Notes under the pieces: model-generated
Told to the model about the DNA's origin: nothing
The model's input: the letters and a program-made list of their open reading frames with translations, nothing else
Databases searched by the model: none
Part shown: positions 25,514 to 33,525 of the stretch, one piece after another
How positions within the stretch are numbered: position 1 is the stretch's first letter
Layout: each line of letters begins with the position of its first letter
DNA from: DAHUYF01 sp035945115
Lineage (GTDB): Bacteria > Pseudomonadota > Alphaproteobacteria > ATCC43930 > CGMCC-115725
Direction: 5' to 3'
DNA length: 64,000 nucleotides
NCBI GenBank assembly: GCA_035945115.1
Contig: DASZAN010000024.1
Span: 14,735 to 78,734, forward strand
Translations under genes and position numbers: made by a program

Positions 25514-26150
25514 CGACGGTGATCTTTTCTGGTGGATCAGCAACGGGGTTTCGGCGGGCGGAATGCCGGGTTTTGCGCCTCAGCTTGACGAGCGAGAGCG
25601 CTGGGACGTCATCAATTTCATCCATGCCCGCGCCAGCGCCCGCCAAGCGGCGCTCGGATCGGCCGTGACATCCGCGCCGGCGCCGCTCGCGCCCGACTTT
25701 TCCTTCACTCGCAATCGGATCGATGAGACGCTTCGGCCCGCTCGAGAGCAGGGGCCGGTATTGCTTGTCTTCTACCGGCTCCCCGGCTCACGACCACGGC
25801 TTGACGAGCTTGCGGCAGCCGAGCGCGCGCTTGCAGCGTCAGGACTCTATTTAGCGGCTCTCGACGACGATCGCGCCGGTCAAGACGTCGGTTCGAGCGG
25901 CGATCAACCCGACGTCGCCGTCGATGCCGACAAAGACGCAGCCGTGGCGTACGCGCTCTTCGCCGACTCGAGCCGGTTCGACCACTGCGAGTTCCTGATC
26001 GATCGTGCCGGCTTCCTTCGTGCCCGCTGGTGCGCGGATTTACCGGGCGGGCTTGCCGATGCGCGCTCGCTCGCCGCCGCTGCCGAACAGGTCGCCGCCT
26101 TGCCGCTGGAAGCGCCGGTGCATCCCCATGCGCATGGTGGCACAAACTAG
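25101..26150 (+). CDS. C-terminal half of CopD fusion: membrane segment, cytochrome c and redoxin-like domain
   Basis: Reads MQPQWPLPFRVSLATLAADP, then two membrane segments (FAFAGIGLFLYGL, LLGLFLALAVGWLPV). A class I cytochrome c domain follows with HCAPCHG (CxxCH haem site) and the axial methionine near GGMPGF. The last ~130 residues (PVLLVFYRLPG, FDHCEFLIDRAGFLRARWC) look like a thioredoxin/peroxiredoxin-fold tail. The apparent ATG at 25101 lies inside the CopD coding sequence and has no ribosome site; I think this is the displaced C-terminal part of one protein. If separate, it is a membrane-bound cytochrome c. Confidence 0.75.
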   Translation: MQPQWPLPFRVSLATLAADPAARAEALAAGVFAFAGIGLFLYGLKRVHQRTLQVLLGLFLALAVGWLPVRFMIVPAYPTTFFRSNVPFSASSIAHGSAIYAEHCAPCHGVSGRGDGPLAAGTPVRPADLTAAHIFEHSDGDLFWWISNGVSAGGMPGFAPQLDERERWDVINFIHARASARQAALGSAVTSAPAPLAPDFSFTRNRIDETLRPAREQGPVLLVFYRLPGSRPRLDELAAAERALAASGLYLAALDDDRAGQDVGSSGDQPDVAVDADKDAAVAYALFADSSRFDHCEFLIDRAGFLRARWCADLPGGLADARSLAAAAEQVAALPLEAPVHPHAHGGTN

Positions 26151-26239
26151 CCCACGCCATCCGGGTAAGGGATGGTTAACGCCTCATCAATATGCTGTCG
26201 GGCCGCATGCTCTCGCCATTTCGCACCCTTGGCTGACAA

Positions 26240-26713
26240 ATGCCTTCACCGACCCCACCGCGGGAGATGCGGCTCACCATGCGGATTCTCGGCCATTGGC
26301 GCGAGATCTGTGGCGACCGCGAATTTCCCATGCGCTCGGAGATCACGGCGGAGCGGCTGGGGGCGGACTGGTCCCACTGTCTGCTGATCGCCGTCGACGC
26401 GGAGCCGGAGCGATCGAGTTTCTTATACGTGGGTCCGTCGCTGATGGTGCCGGACAGCCCCTCGCTCGTCGGCTCGCCGGTCGCGGCCTGCTCGCGGGAG
26501 AATATCCTTGGGCTCGCGACTGCTTATCTCGGCACCGTTCTCCAGCGGCGCGTTCCCGTCAGCATGAGCGGTGCCGGCGCTCATCTCGGCGCACCCATCC
26601 TCTATCGCAGCATCCTGCTGCCGCTCTCGAGTGATGGGCACCAAATCGACGGCCTGCTCGGTGCCGCCAACTTCCGTTACGTGCGCACCAGTGAAGAAGA
26701 GGATTCGGGCTAG
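26240..26713 (+). CDS. PAS domain protein (PAS_5-like)
   Basis: 157 residues at the earliest start. WREICGDREFPMRSEITAER and the following SHCLLIAVDA, FLYVGPSLM and ILLPLSSDGHQIDGLLGAANF match the alphaproteobacterial PAS_5 pattern (W-R, L-P-L-S, G-A-x-x-F-R). Such proteins are small, single-domain and of unknown signal. Internal ATGs at 26270 and 26279 are also possible starts. No kinase or output domain is present. Confidence 0.75.
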   Translation: MPSPTPPREMRLTMRILGHWREICGDREFPMRSEITAERLGADWSHCLLIAVDAEPERSSFLYVGPSLMVPDSPSLVGSPVAACSRENILGLATAYLGTVLQRRVPVSMSGAGAHLGAPILYRSILLPLSSDGHQIDGLLGAANFRYVRTSEEEDSG

Positions 26714-26731
26714 GACAGAGCTTCGAAAGCC

Positions 26732-27154
26732 ATGCCGAGCTACGAGATTCGCAAGTATACCGGCGGCCGTTGGATGCTCGACAGCATCTTCGACGACAAG
26801 GATGACGCCGTCGACGAAGCGAAGTCGCTGATGGAGCGGAGTCGCGGCCTCACGGCGATTCGCGTGGTGGCCGTCGCCAACGACGAGACCGGATTCAAGG
26901 AGTGGACCGTCTATAAGCAGTCGATCGTCGATGGCGAGAACGAGCAGGCAAATCAGCGCGCGTCGCAAGTGCGGCGCGAGGTCGAGGCGGCGCGGGCGCA
27001 GCGGAAGATCGATGCCCCGCCGAAAGCGAAGGCTGTTCCGAAGAAAAGACAGCGTTCGCCATGGCCCTCCTATGCCGGAATCGCCGCCCGCATACTCTTC
27101 GTGATCGCGGTCGGCGCGGGGGCACTCATTCTTCTTCATCGCCAGTTCCTCTGA
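26732..27154 (+). CDS. hypothetical protein with C-terminal membrane anchor
   Basis: 140 residues: a mixed alpha/beta N-terminal domain (MPSYEIRKYTGGRWMLDSIF, with IRVVAVANDETGFKEWTVYK), a charged helical linker (RREVEAARAQRKIDAPP), and one C-terminal transmembrane helix (IAARILFVIAVGAGALILLH). Tail-anchored topology with a cytoplasmic domain is likely. It follows the PAS protein by 18 bp and may be co-transcribed. I do not recognise the family. Confidence 0.7.
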   Translation: MPSYEIRKYTGGRWMLDSIFDDKDDAVDEAKSLMERSRGLTAIRVVAVANDETGFKEWTVYKQSIVDGENEQANQRASQVRREVEAARAQRKIDAPPKAKAVPKKRQRSPWPSYAGIAARILFVIAVGAGALILLHRQFL

Positions 27155-27267
27155 TCGGAGCGGCGCGCCCTGCGCCGACTCAGCTTTTCACAGCCGTCTC
27201 GCGTGCGCCGCGCCGGTCGGCTATATCAATTGCGTGCCAAGGAGAAGCGAGCCCGAAGGGGGAGATC

Positions 27268-28902
27268 ATGCGCGGCTTGATGATGGACCGACCTCTGCTC
27301 ATCGGTCCGCTTATCCGTTATGCCGCCGAATACCACGGCGACACCGAGATCGTCAGCCGCAGCGTCGAAGGCCCGATCGAGCGCTACACTTACGTCGAGG
27401 CGGAACGGCGCGCGAAGCGCCTCGCGAAGGCGCTGAAGCGGCTTGGCGTCGCGTTTGGCGATCGCGTGGCGACGATCGCCTGGAACAGTCACCGCCACTT
27501 CGAGCTTTATTTCGCCATCTCCGGCATGGGCGCGATCTGCCACACCATCAACCCGCGCCTTTTCGCCGATCAGCTCCGCTACATCGTCAATCACGCCGAA
27601 GACAAAGTGGTTTTTCTCGATCTCACCTTCGTGCCGTTGGTCGAGAAGATGGCGGCAGAGTGGGCGCCCGTGCGGCACTACGTGATCATGACCGATCGTG
27701 CCCACATGCCGCAGACGAGCCTCGACAACGCTCTCTGCTATGAGGAGATTGTTGCCGCGGAAACTCCCGAGTTCAGTTGGCCTGAGTTCGACGAGAACAC
27801 GGCGTCATCGCTCTGCTACACCTCGGGCACGACGGGAAATCCGAAGGGTGCGCTTTATACGCATCGCTCGACGTTGCTGCATAGCTTTGCCGTCTGCTCG
27901 GCCAACGCGGTGGCGATCTCGATGCGGGATTCGATTTGCCCGATCGTGCCGATGTTCCATGTCAACGCCTGGGGCATCCCCTATGCCGCGGCAATGTCGG
28001 GGGCGAAGCTGGTCTTTCCCGGACCAAAGCTCGATGGTGCCAGTCTTCATGAGCTCTTCATGAGCGAAAAGGTGACGCTCTCGCTGGGCGTTCCCACCGT
28101 GTGGCTAGGATTGCTGCAGTATCTCGAGCAGACCGGCAAGAGGCTCGACGGGCTCAACCGTGTGACCGTCGGTGGTTCGGCGGCGCCGCGCGCCATCATC
28201 GAGGCATTCGAGGAAAAGTATGGCGTTCAATGCATTCACGGTTGGGGCATGACCGAGATGAGCCCGGTTGGCACGCTTGCGCTTCCCAAGAGAAAAATGC
28301 TGAGCCGGTCAAAGGACGAGCAATACGCGATCAAGACCAAGCAGGGTCTGCCGCTCTTCGGGGTCGATCTCAAGGTGGTCGATTGGGACGGCAAGCTGCA
28401 GCCCCATGACGGCGTCTCGAGTGGCGAGTTGTGCGTGCGCGGGCCGTGGATCGTCGGCGCCTATTACAATGACGAGGACGCGACCGCCGCCGCCTTCGAT
28501 AGGGAGGGCTGGTTCCGTACCGGCGACGTTTCGACGATCGATGCCGAGGGCTACATGACGATCGTCGATCGTGCGAAGGACGTGATCAAGTCAGGCGGCG
28601 AATGGATCAGTTCGATCGATGTCGAGAATGCGGCGATGGGGCACCCCGAGGTGGCGGAAGCGGCGGTAATCGGCCTGCCACATCCGAAGTGGGCCGAGCG
28701 TCCGCTGCTGATCGTCGTGCCGAAACAAGGTCGCGCGCCCGGCAAAGATGTGATCCTGGCGTTTCTTAGCGACAAGCTCGCCCGCTGGCAGCTACCCGAC
28801 GATGTCGCCTTCGTGACGGAGCTGCCCCATGGCGCCACCGGCAAGGTGCTGAAGACACGGTTGCGCGAGCAATTCGCCGATTATCGCTTGCCGACCGCTT
28901 AG
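27268..28902 (+). CDS. long/medium-chain acyl-CoA synthetase (AMP-forming)
   Basis: 544-residue adenylate-forming enzyme. P-loop SSLCYTSGTTGNPKGALYTH, then IVPMFHVNAWGIPY, the HGWGMTEMSPVGTL A5 motif, GELCVRGPWIVGAYYN, WFRTGDVSTID (A7), VDRAKDVIKSGGEWISSID (A8) and the catalytic lysine in GATGKVLKTRLR are all visible. It activates a carboxylic acid to its CoA ester using ATP. Start at 27268 is preceded by AAGGGGGAG. A downstream SDR 14 bp away suggests a two-gene operon. The pattern is that of FadD-like enzymes of the LC-FACS/alkK group. Confidence 0.92.
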   Translation: MRGLMMDRPLLIGPLIRYAAEYHGDTEIVSRSVEGPIERYTYVEAERRAKRLAKALKRLGVAFGDRVATIAWNSHRHFELYFAISGMGAICHTINPRLFADQLRYIVNHAEDKVVFLDLTFVPLVEKMAAEWAPVRHYVIMTDRAHMPQTSLDNALCYEEIVAAETPEFSWPEFDENTASSLCYTSGTTGNPKGALYTHRSTLLHSFAVCSANAVAISMRDSICPIVPMFHVNAWGIPYAAAMSGAKLVFPGPKLDGASLHELFMSEKVTLSLGVPTVWLGLLQYLEQTGKRLDGLNRVTVGGSAAPRAIIEAFEEKYGVQCIHGWGMTEMSPVGTLALPKRKMLSRSKDEQYAIKTKQGLPLFGVDLKVVDWDGKLQPHDGVSSGELCVRGPWIVGAYYNDEDATAAAFDREGWFRTGDVSTIDAEGYMTIVDRAKDVIKSGGEWISSIDVENAAMGHPEVAEAAVIGLPHPKWAERPLLIVVPKQGRAPGKDVILAFLSDKLARWQLPDDVAFVTELPHGATGKVLKTRLREQFADYRLPTA

Positions 28903-28916
28903 GCGGAGGAGGGGCC

Positions 28917-29678
28917 ATGGGACGGCTCGAAGGAAAGGCGGCTTTCATCACCGGCGGCGCATCGGGGCTGGGCCGGGCTATGGCGCTCGCCTTCGCCGCC
29001 GAAGGCGCCAAGGTCGCGATCGCCGATATCGATGGTACGCGCGGTCGCCAGGTCGTCGAGGCGATCGGCAAGAATGGCCTCTTTCTCGCGCATGACGTGA
29101 CGAGCGAGGAGCAGTGGATCGCGAACCTCGGAGAAGCGGTCCGTGTCTTCGCTCGTCTCGATACGCTCGTCAACAACGCCGGCATCGGCGTTCGCGGCAA
29201 TGTCGAGACCACCTCGCTCGCCGATTGGCGGCGCGTCAATGCCGTCAATCTCGACGGGCCGTTTCTCGGCTGCAAGCACGCCATTCCGCTGATCGCCAAA
29301 GCGGGCGGCGGTGCAATCATTAACATCTCGTCGGTGGCGGGCCTCATCGGAGCGCGCGACAGCGCCGCCTATTGCGCGAGCAAGGGAGGCGTCAGGCTGC
29401 TCACCAAATCAGTAGCGCTCCACTGCGCCCATCGCCGCAACGGCGTTCGCTGCAACTCGATCCATCCGGTCTACACCGACACGCCGATGGTCGAGCAGAT
29501 GCTTGCCGAATCCCGCCAGCCGGAGAAGATGCTGGAGGCGATGAAGGCGATGATTCCGTTGGGCCGGCTCGGCACGCCCGAGGAACTCGCGGCCATGGCG
29601 GTCTATCTCGCATCCGACGAGGCGCGCTTCGTCACCGGCGCCGAGTTCGTCTTCGACGGCGGCTATACCGCCAACTGA
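28917..29678 (+). CDS. short-chain dehydrogenase/reductase
   Basis: 253-residue SDR: AAFITGGASGLGRAMALAFA cofactor loop, VNNAGIGVRG, catalytic serine in INISSVAGLIG, YxxxK in SAAYCASKGGVRLLTKSVAL, and FVTGAEFVFDGGYT at the end. The ASGLGRA variant with YCASKGGVRLLTK resembles cyclopentanol and hydroxysteroid dehydrogenases. Follows the acyl-CoA synthetase closely, behind GGAGGAGGGGCC. Its stop abuts the convergent rlpA stop. Confidence 0.9.
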   Translation: MGRLEGKAAFITGGASGLGRAMALAFAAEGAKVAIADIDGTRGRQVVEAIGKNGLFLAHDVTSEEQWIANLGEAVRVFARLDTLVNNAGIGVRGNVETTSLADWRRVNAVNLDGPFLGCKHAIPLIAKAGGGAIINISSVAGLIGARDSAAYCASKGGVRLLTKSVALHCAHRRNGVRCNSIHPVYTDTPMVEQMLAESRQPEKMLEAMKAMIPLGRLGTPEELAAMAVYLASDEARFVTGAEFVFDGGYTAN

Positions 29679-30212
29679 TCAGTCGCCCGGGGCCGCTTCG
29701 GCGACGCGACGCGACTGATCACTGTCGTACACCTCGATCCGCACCTGGGCCACGCCGGCCTTCGCCATGCCCAGCTGCAGGGCGGCGCTGTGGGATATGT
29801 CGATGATCCGCCCGCGGGCGAACGGGCCGCGATCGTTGATGCGGACCAGCGCGGTCCGGTTGTTGGCGAGGTTGGTGACGCGCACCACCGTGTCGAGCGG
29901 AAGCGAGCGGTGGGCCGCCGTAAGCTCCTTCATGTCGAAGTGCTCGCCGCTCGCGGTGTGGCGGCGATGAAAGCGGCCGCCATACCAGGAGGCGAGGCCC
30001 TCTTGCGCGAAGCTCGCGACCTCCCTGGCCGGCAGATGCGGCTCGAGAGGCACCGCCCGGACGAGTGGCGGCAGCTCAGCGGCGGCAGTGGGGATCGGCG
30101 TCTGCGGCGGCGGCGGTGCGGCACAGGCGGCGAGCCCAGCCAGCAGTGCCAGCGTGCCGACAGTGGATCGAAGCCGCCGCCTCCCCCGCCGAGGCTTACG
30201 GATCCATGTCAT
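29679..30212 (-). CDS. rlpA: RlpA-family septal ring lytic transglycosylase
   Basis: 177-residue lipoprotein. A lipobox (ALLAGLAACA) lies near residue 29. The double-psi beta-barrel RlpA domain follows: EGLASWYGGRFHRRHTASGE, MKELTAAHRSLPLDTVVRVT and VRINDRGPFARGRIIDISHS, with the catalytic aspartate in NDRGP. There is no SPOR domain. RlpA proteins cleave denuded glycan strands at the septum in other bacteria. It overlaps the start of rlpA by the upstream hypothetical gene's last 17 bp, indicating co-transcription. Confidence 0.9.
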   Translation of the reverse strand: MTWIRKPRRGRRRLRSTVGTLALLAGLAACAAPPPPQTPIPTAAAELPPLVRAVPLEPHLPAREVASFAQEGLASWYGGRFHRRHTASGEHFDMKELTAAHRSLPLDTVVRVTNLANNRTALVRINDRGPFARGRIIDISHSAALQLGMAKAGVAQVRIEVYDSDQSRRVAEAAPGD

Positions 30213-30609
30213 GCGCCCATACTGTAGCGCCTGACGTTGCGGATGTGCTAACGCTCAAATCACAAATCTTGTCCGTTATTCCGGCCGTTTCAGCGAGGCG
30301 GCGTAGCCGCACGAGCTCTCGGCGCCAAAGCTGTCGGCGCTCGCGGTAGAAGGCGAGATCCGCCACGAGTTGCGCGTAGAAGCTGCCGTCGCGGCGACGC
30401 TGTCGGATCGTGGCGATCTGGCCGCGAATCAACGAGGTGAAGAAGCAAACCTGCGCTTCAGCAACGAGACGGAGCGGCAGAAGCGAATGGCCGAGCAACG
30501 TCGACCGGCGCAGGAGTTCGGGAATGGGACCATCGAAGCGTCGCTCCAACTCCGACAATGCAGCAAGACAGTGTGCTCCGCCGACGGCCATCCTCTCCTC
30601 CCGAAGCAT
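30196..30609 (-). CDS. hypothetical protein, prophage-associated
   Basis: 137 residues, mostly helical and rich in arginine: LAALSELERRFDGPIP, LIRGQIATIRQRRRDGSFYA, LAFYRERRQLWRRELVRLRR. I do not recognise the family. It ends inside rlpA by 17 bp and lies 47 bp downstream of the repressor gene on the same strand. A DNA-binding or structural role is possible; none can be assigned. Confidence 0.6.
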   Translation of the reverse strand: MLREERMAVGGAHCLAALSELERRFDGPIPELLRRSTLLGHSLLPLRLVAEAQVCFFTSLIRGQIATIRQRRRDGSFYAQLVADLAFYRERRQLWRRELVRLRRLAETAGITDKICDLSVSTSATSGATVWAHDMDP

Positions 30610-30656
30610 CCCGGGAGGATATACGCATTTTGCGTTTCGCCGTCAAGGCGCGGGCG

Positions 30657-31400
30657 CTACAGCCAGCGCCACTGGCCGATGACGCGCCCTTGGATGTACG
30701 CTTCCTCGAGCGTGCGCTCATAAGGATCGTACTTGGCGTTGTCGGAGGTGATCTTGACGCGTGGCGGCTCGCTATGCGGCAGAATTTGTACGCGCTTGAT
30801 GACGAGGCCGAGCCCATCCCAGACGACGAAAACGCCGGGTGGGCTGGGCTTGCGGTCGCCGGTATCGACGAGAACGCGCTGGCCGGGCTGGAGCGTCGGC
30901 TCCATGCTGTCGCCCATCACGGTAATGAAGCGCAGCTCGGCCGCGGGCGCGGTGCTGTAACCGCGGACGATGCCCGAGGGCACCTGCCATTCGGCAACGA
31001 CCCTCTCGTGCTCGCCGGTGAGGCCGGCGAGCGAGCCAGCACCGGCGCGTACATCCAATTCGTCGATCTGGAGCATCGCCCCGTCAGCGTCACGTCGCCC
31101 CACCACCGGCGCCAGCGGCCGATCGCCGCCGGCGCTGACGCCGGCAAGCGCATAAAGCTCGGCCGGTTCGACGCCGCCGGGCGCGAAAATCGGCACCAGC
31201 TTCTGAATGAGATCGAGCGGCAGATAGGCCTTCTTGAACCGGTCTTCGTAGTGCTGATAGCTCGAGCCATGTTCCATGCCCAAGGCCTGTGCGACTTCGC
31301 GAATCGAGAGCCCGGCGCGCGAGCGCAGAACTTTCAGTTGGCGGGCGGCAGCAGAGACGACCATCGGCGCAGTCTGTACGCGAAGCGAATACGCCGCCAT
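30657..31400 (-). CDS. S24-family (LexA/CI-like) repressor
   Basis: About 247 residues. The N-terminal helix-turn-helix is AARQLKVLRSRAGLSIREVA followed by QALGMEHGSSYQHYE. The C-terminal S24 peptidase domain has the serine in VMGDSMEPTLQPGQRVLVD and the lysine in LGLVIKRVQILP, with an A-G-like cleavage region before it, so it may self-cleave during DNA damage. I start at the ATG at 31400 after AAGGGA; the frame runs to 31631 but through the divergent promoter. It is divergent from GcrA-like and DUF6456 genes, a standard prophage immunity layout. Confidence 0.88.
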   Translation of the reverse strand: MAAYSLRVQTAPMVVSAAARQLKVLRSRAGLSIREVAQALGMEHGSSYQHYEDRFKKAYLPLDLIQKLVPIFAPGGVEPAELYALAGVSAGGDRPLAPVVGRRDADGAMLQIDELDVRAGAGSLAGLTGEHERVVAEWQVPSGIVRGYSTAPAAELRFITVMGDSMEPTLQPGQRVLVDTGDRKPSPPGVFVVWDGLGLVIKRVQILPHSEPPRVKITSDNAKYDPYERTLEEAYIQGRVIGQWRWL

Positions 31401-31412
31401 ACGCTTTTTCCC

Positions 31413-31441
31413 TTGACAACTGACCGGATATAGCGTACAGA
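31413..31441 (+). promoter_or_regulatory. candidate rightward promoter beside the repressor
   Basis: A perfect TTGACA (31413-31418) stands 17 bp before TACAGA (31436-31441), just upstream of the repressor start on the opposite strand. The spacing is ideal but the -10 match is weak. An imperfect inverted repeat CTGACC...CAG overlaps the spacer and could be an operator for the repressor. Confidence 0.4.
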
Positions 31442-31507
31442 AATCTCCACGCTGAGGTTGATGCGCTTCCGGCGTCTCGCTCGCTCCCGCTTCTTCAAGG
31501 ACTTTCA

Positions 31508-31954
31508 ATGCAATCAACATGGCCGCCGCGCCCTCAATCGTTGTTGTCCCGCCATGAGAACACAACAGGAACATTCGCGCAAGGCCCTGAATCGGAGCAT
31601 GCCAGGACAAACAGTACCGGACAGCGTGCAATATGTGCCTTTGTCGCGCGTGATTGGCGCTATGGCGAGGGAGATCCTTTCTGTGGTGAGCCCGCGGTCA
31701 AGGGCTCGGCTTATTGCGTCCGCCACCAGCGCTTGTGCCAGATCGCGCCAGGCTCCGAGACCGCGGCCGACGCTTCGCGCACGCTGGCAAAGGTCGCCGA
31801 CACCGCGCCACCACCGCCGCCCGAGCTTAGGCATCTCGAGGCGCTGCCCGTCGCCGAGCGCGAGATCGATGGCGACGTCGCGAACGAGCTCAGCCGCGCG
31901 CTCGATCTCGACGCGGCGATCGCCGATGCCGCGTGCCGTGAGGGCGAGCCATGA
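31508..31954 (+). CDS. GcrA-like cysteine-motif protein
   Basis: 148 residues from the first ATG. The recognisable part is AICAFVARDWRYGEGDPFCG and the following SAYCVRHQRL, a C-x(n)-F-C-G-x(n)-Y-C-x-x-H arrangement as in the C-terminus of the cell-cycle regulator GcrA. The N-terminal GcrA helix is not evident, and the first ~45 residues look non-conserved, so the true start may be later at a rare codon. The stop overlaps the next gene (ATGA). Phage homologues of GcrA exist in alphaproteobacteria. Confidence 0.6.
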   Translation: MQSTWPPRPQSLLSRHENTTGTFAQGPESEHARTNSTGQRAICAFVARDWRYGEGDPFCGEPAVKGSAYCVRHQRLCQIAPGSETAADASRTLAKVADTAPPPPPELRHLEALPVAEREIDGDVANELSRALDLDAAIADAACREGEP

Positions 31955-32478
31955 ATGCCGCCCGAAGGCTCAAGAAGAAGCGCATGGCCGCCGCGCGCTA
32001 TGACGTGGTGCCGACGCCGGAGCGCCAGGCGCGCGGCGATGTCGAGCGGCCCGCCCAAAGCATCGCCGACGAGGAGGGACGTCCGGCGCGCCCCTTCCGC
32101 GCCGTCGACACGCTGGGCGCCATGCTGCGGCGTGGCACGATCTCGTCTGCCATGCATCAGGCCGGCGAGGATTTCCGCGTGCTCTTCCATCGCGGCAGTC
32201 TCGAGCCGCTGGCACGCGTTCCACACACGGCGACACACGATCACGCGATCAGCCTGCGCCAAGGCGAGGCGCGGAAGAAGGTCTGGGAGGCGCTCGCGCT
32301 TCTGGGTGGTATCGCCTCGCCGGCGGGAAGCTGCGTCTGGCACGTCGTCGGCTGCGAATGGAGTCTCCGCGAATGGGCGCTGCGCGAACGCTGGGGCGGG
32401 AGGCCGCTCGCGCAGGAAACCGCCGCCGGCATCCTCATCGGCGCCCTCGGCGCGCTCCAAGCGCATTTCGGGCTTTGA
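31951..32478 (+). CDS. DUF6456 domain protein
   Basis: 175 residues. The segment DTLGAMLRRGTISSAMHQAG with EDFRVLFHRGSLEPLA is the DUF6456 pattern often found in alphaproteobacterial prophage-like loci next to repressors. WEALALLGGIASPAGSCVWH and SLREWALRERWGGRPLAQET follow. It overlaps the upstream GcrA-like gene by 4 bp (ATGA), so they are coupled. A regulatory or DNA-binding function is inferred. Confidence 0.75.
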   Translation: MNAARRLKKKRMAAARYDVVPTPERQARGDVERPAQSIADEEGRPARPFRAVDTLGAMLRRGTISSAMHQAGEDFRVLFHRGSLEPLARVPHTATHDHAISLRQGEARKKVWEALALLGGIASPAGSCVWHVVGCEWSLREWALRERWGGRPLAQETAAGILIGALGALQAHFGL

Positions 32479-32562
32479 GTTAGGACGCCTGAACTGCCCG
32501 GCAGTCCTCATACTTGTAGATCCGATTTGGCTTTTCGATAGACCGTTGGGTGGAGTCGAACA

Positions 32563-33525
32563 TTGCTTACGTACGATCAGCTCTTGAGAGAATGGCATCA
32601 GAGGCCCGCCGGCCGGACCTTCAGCTCAATGTCATTTGCCGGCGACGATTTGGTTCTGGGTGCCGGAACCTGTCTAGCCCAGCTCAGGAGGGGCGCGCCC
32701 AGTATCGACGGGCAGGAAGGAAGAATCCTCACGCTTCTATCTGTCGCGTATTGGCGGCCGATCCCAACGCAGGTGCTCAAACTGATCAGAGCGGCCGTTC
32801 GCGCGTATGGCCGCGGCGAGAAGGTATTGGCCAGCATCCATCTTGCACATGCCGGGCTCCCGACGATCGAGCGCACAAATGCTGATCGAGAATTCTGCCG
32901 TCTCTTTTTAGCAGGTCGCTTGCTTTCTGCGGGCGTCACACCGCTCCGGCTCCTCGATGGACTCGGCATCAATACAGCGCCGATCCGCCTCCTTAAAGCT
33001 AGTCCGGACGATCCGAACCATCCCGGCTGGCCTACTGGGACTCCAGGCGGACGAGGTGGAAAATTTCGTCCGCGGAATGGAGGTGGGGACGCATTCGGTG
33101 TACCGGGGCCCGCTCCTGTCGCTGATTTCAGCGGCGGCTTCCATGACGTAGTCGTCAAGGCATGGGTAGACTATTTTCGGAAGCATGGAATTCCGGTGGT
33201 GACCAAGCCGGGACTTCGGTTGATCGGTGCCAATGATTCGATCATTGGGTTCCCCGATATGATGGTGAAGCTGCCGGGAACACTGGGACTGACCGTCATC
33301 GAGGTGAAGACCGGAGGCGATCCGCCGCCAACGCCAAATCAAGCAGCATATATTCCCGTGCTCCAGATTGGCGGCCATATCTATTCGACCGATTCCAGCA
33401 TCACCAATTTGGGGCTTGTGCCCGGCGTCCCATTCCCGCCATTGCCTGTCGTGATCCTCTATGCGCCAGGACCGAACCAGCCTTACGAGTCTTGGGAACT
33501 TCCTCCACCCCAATTCGAGCCTTGA
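32563..33525 (+). CDS. putative polymorphic toxin with C-terminal PD-(D/E)XK nuclease-like domain
   Basis: 320 residues in three parts. The N-terminal ~140 (LTLLSVAYWRPIPTQVLKLI and the following helices) resembles the front of modular rhizobial proteins with exchangeable C-termini. A Pro/Gly linker (PDDPNHPGWPTGTPGGRGG, residues ~148-166) resembles linkers before toxin domains. The C-terminal part has FPDMMVKL with D232, then VIEVKTGG with E247 and K249, and a TPNQAAY glutamine, which is the PD-(D/E)XK nuclease core order. No signal peptide or toxin-secretion domain was recognised. It abuts a gene for an NTF2-fold immunity-like protein. Toxicity is inferred, not shown. Confidence 0.6.
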   Translation: MLTYDQLLREWHQRPAGRTFSSMSFAGDDLVLGAGTCLAQLRRGAPSIDGQEGRILTLLSVAYWRPIPTQVLKLIRAAVRAYGRGEKVLASIHLAHAGLPTIERTNADREFCRLFLAGRLLSAGVTPLRLLDGLGINTAPIRLLKASPDDPNHPGWPTGTPGGRGGKFRPRNGGGDAFGVPGPAPVADFSGGFHDVVVKAWVDYFRKHGIPVVTKPGLRLIGANDSIIGFPDMMVKLPGTLGLTVIEVKTGGDPPPTPNQAAYIPVLQIGGHIYSTDSSITNLGLVPGVPFPPLPVVILYAPGPNQPYESWELPPPQFEP

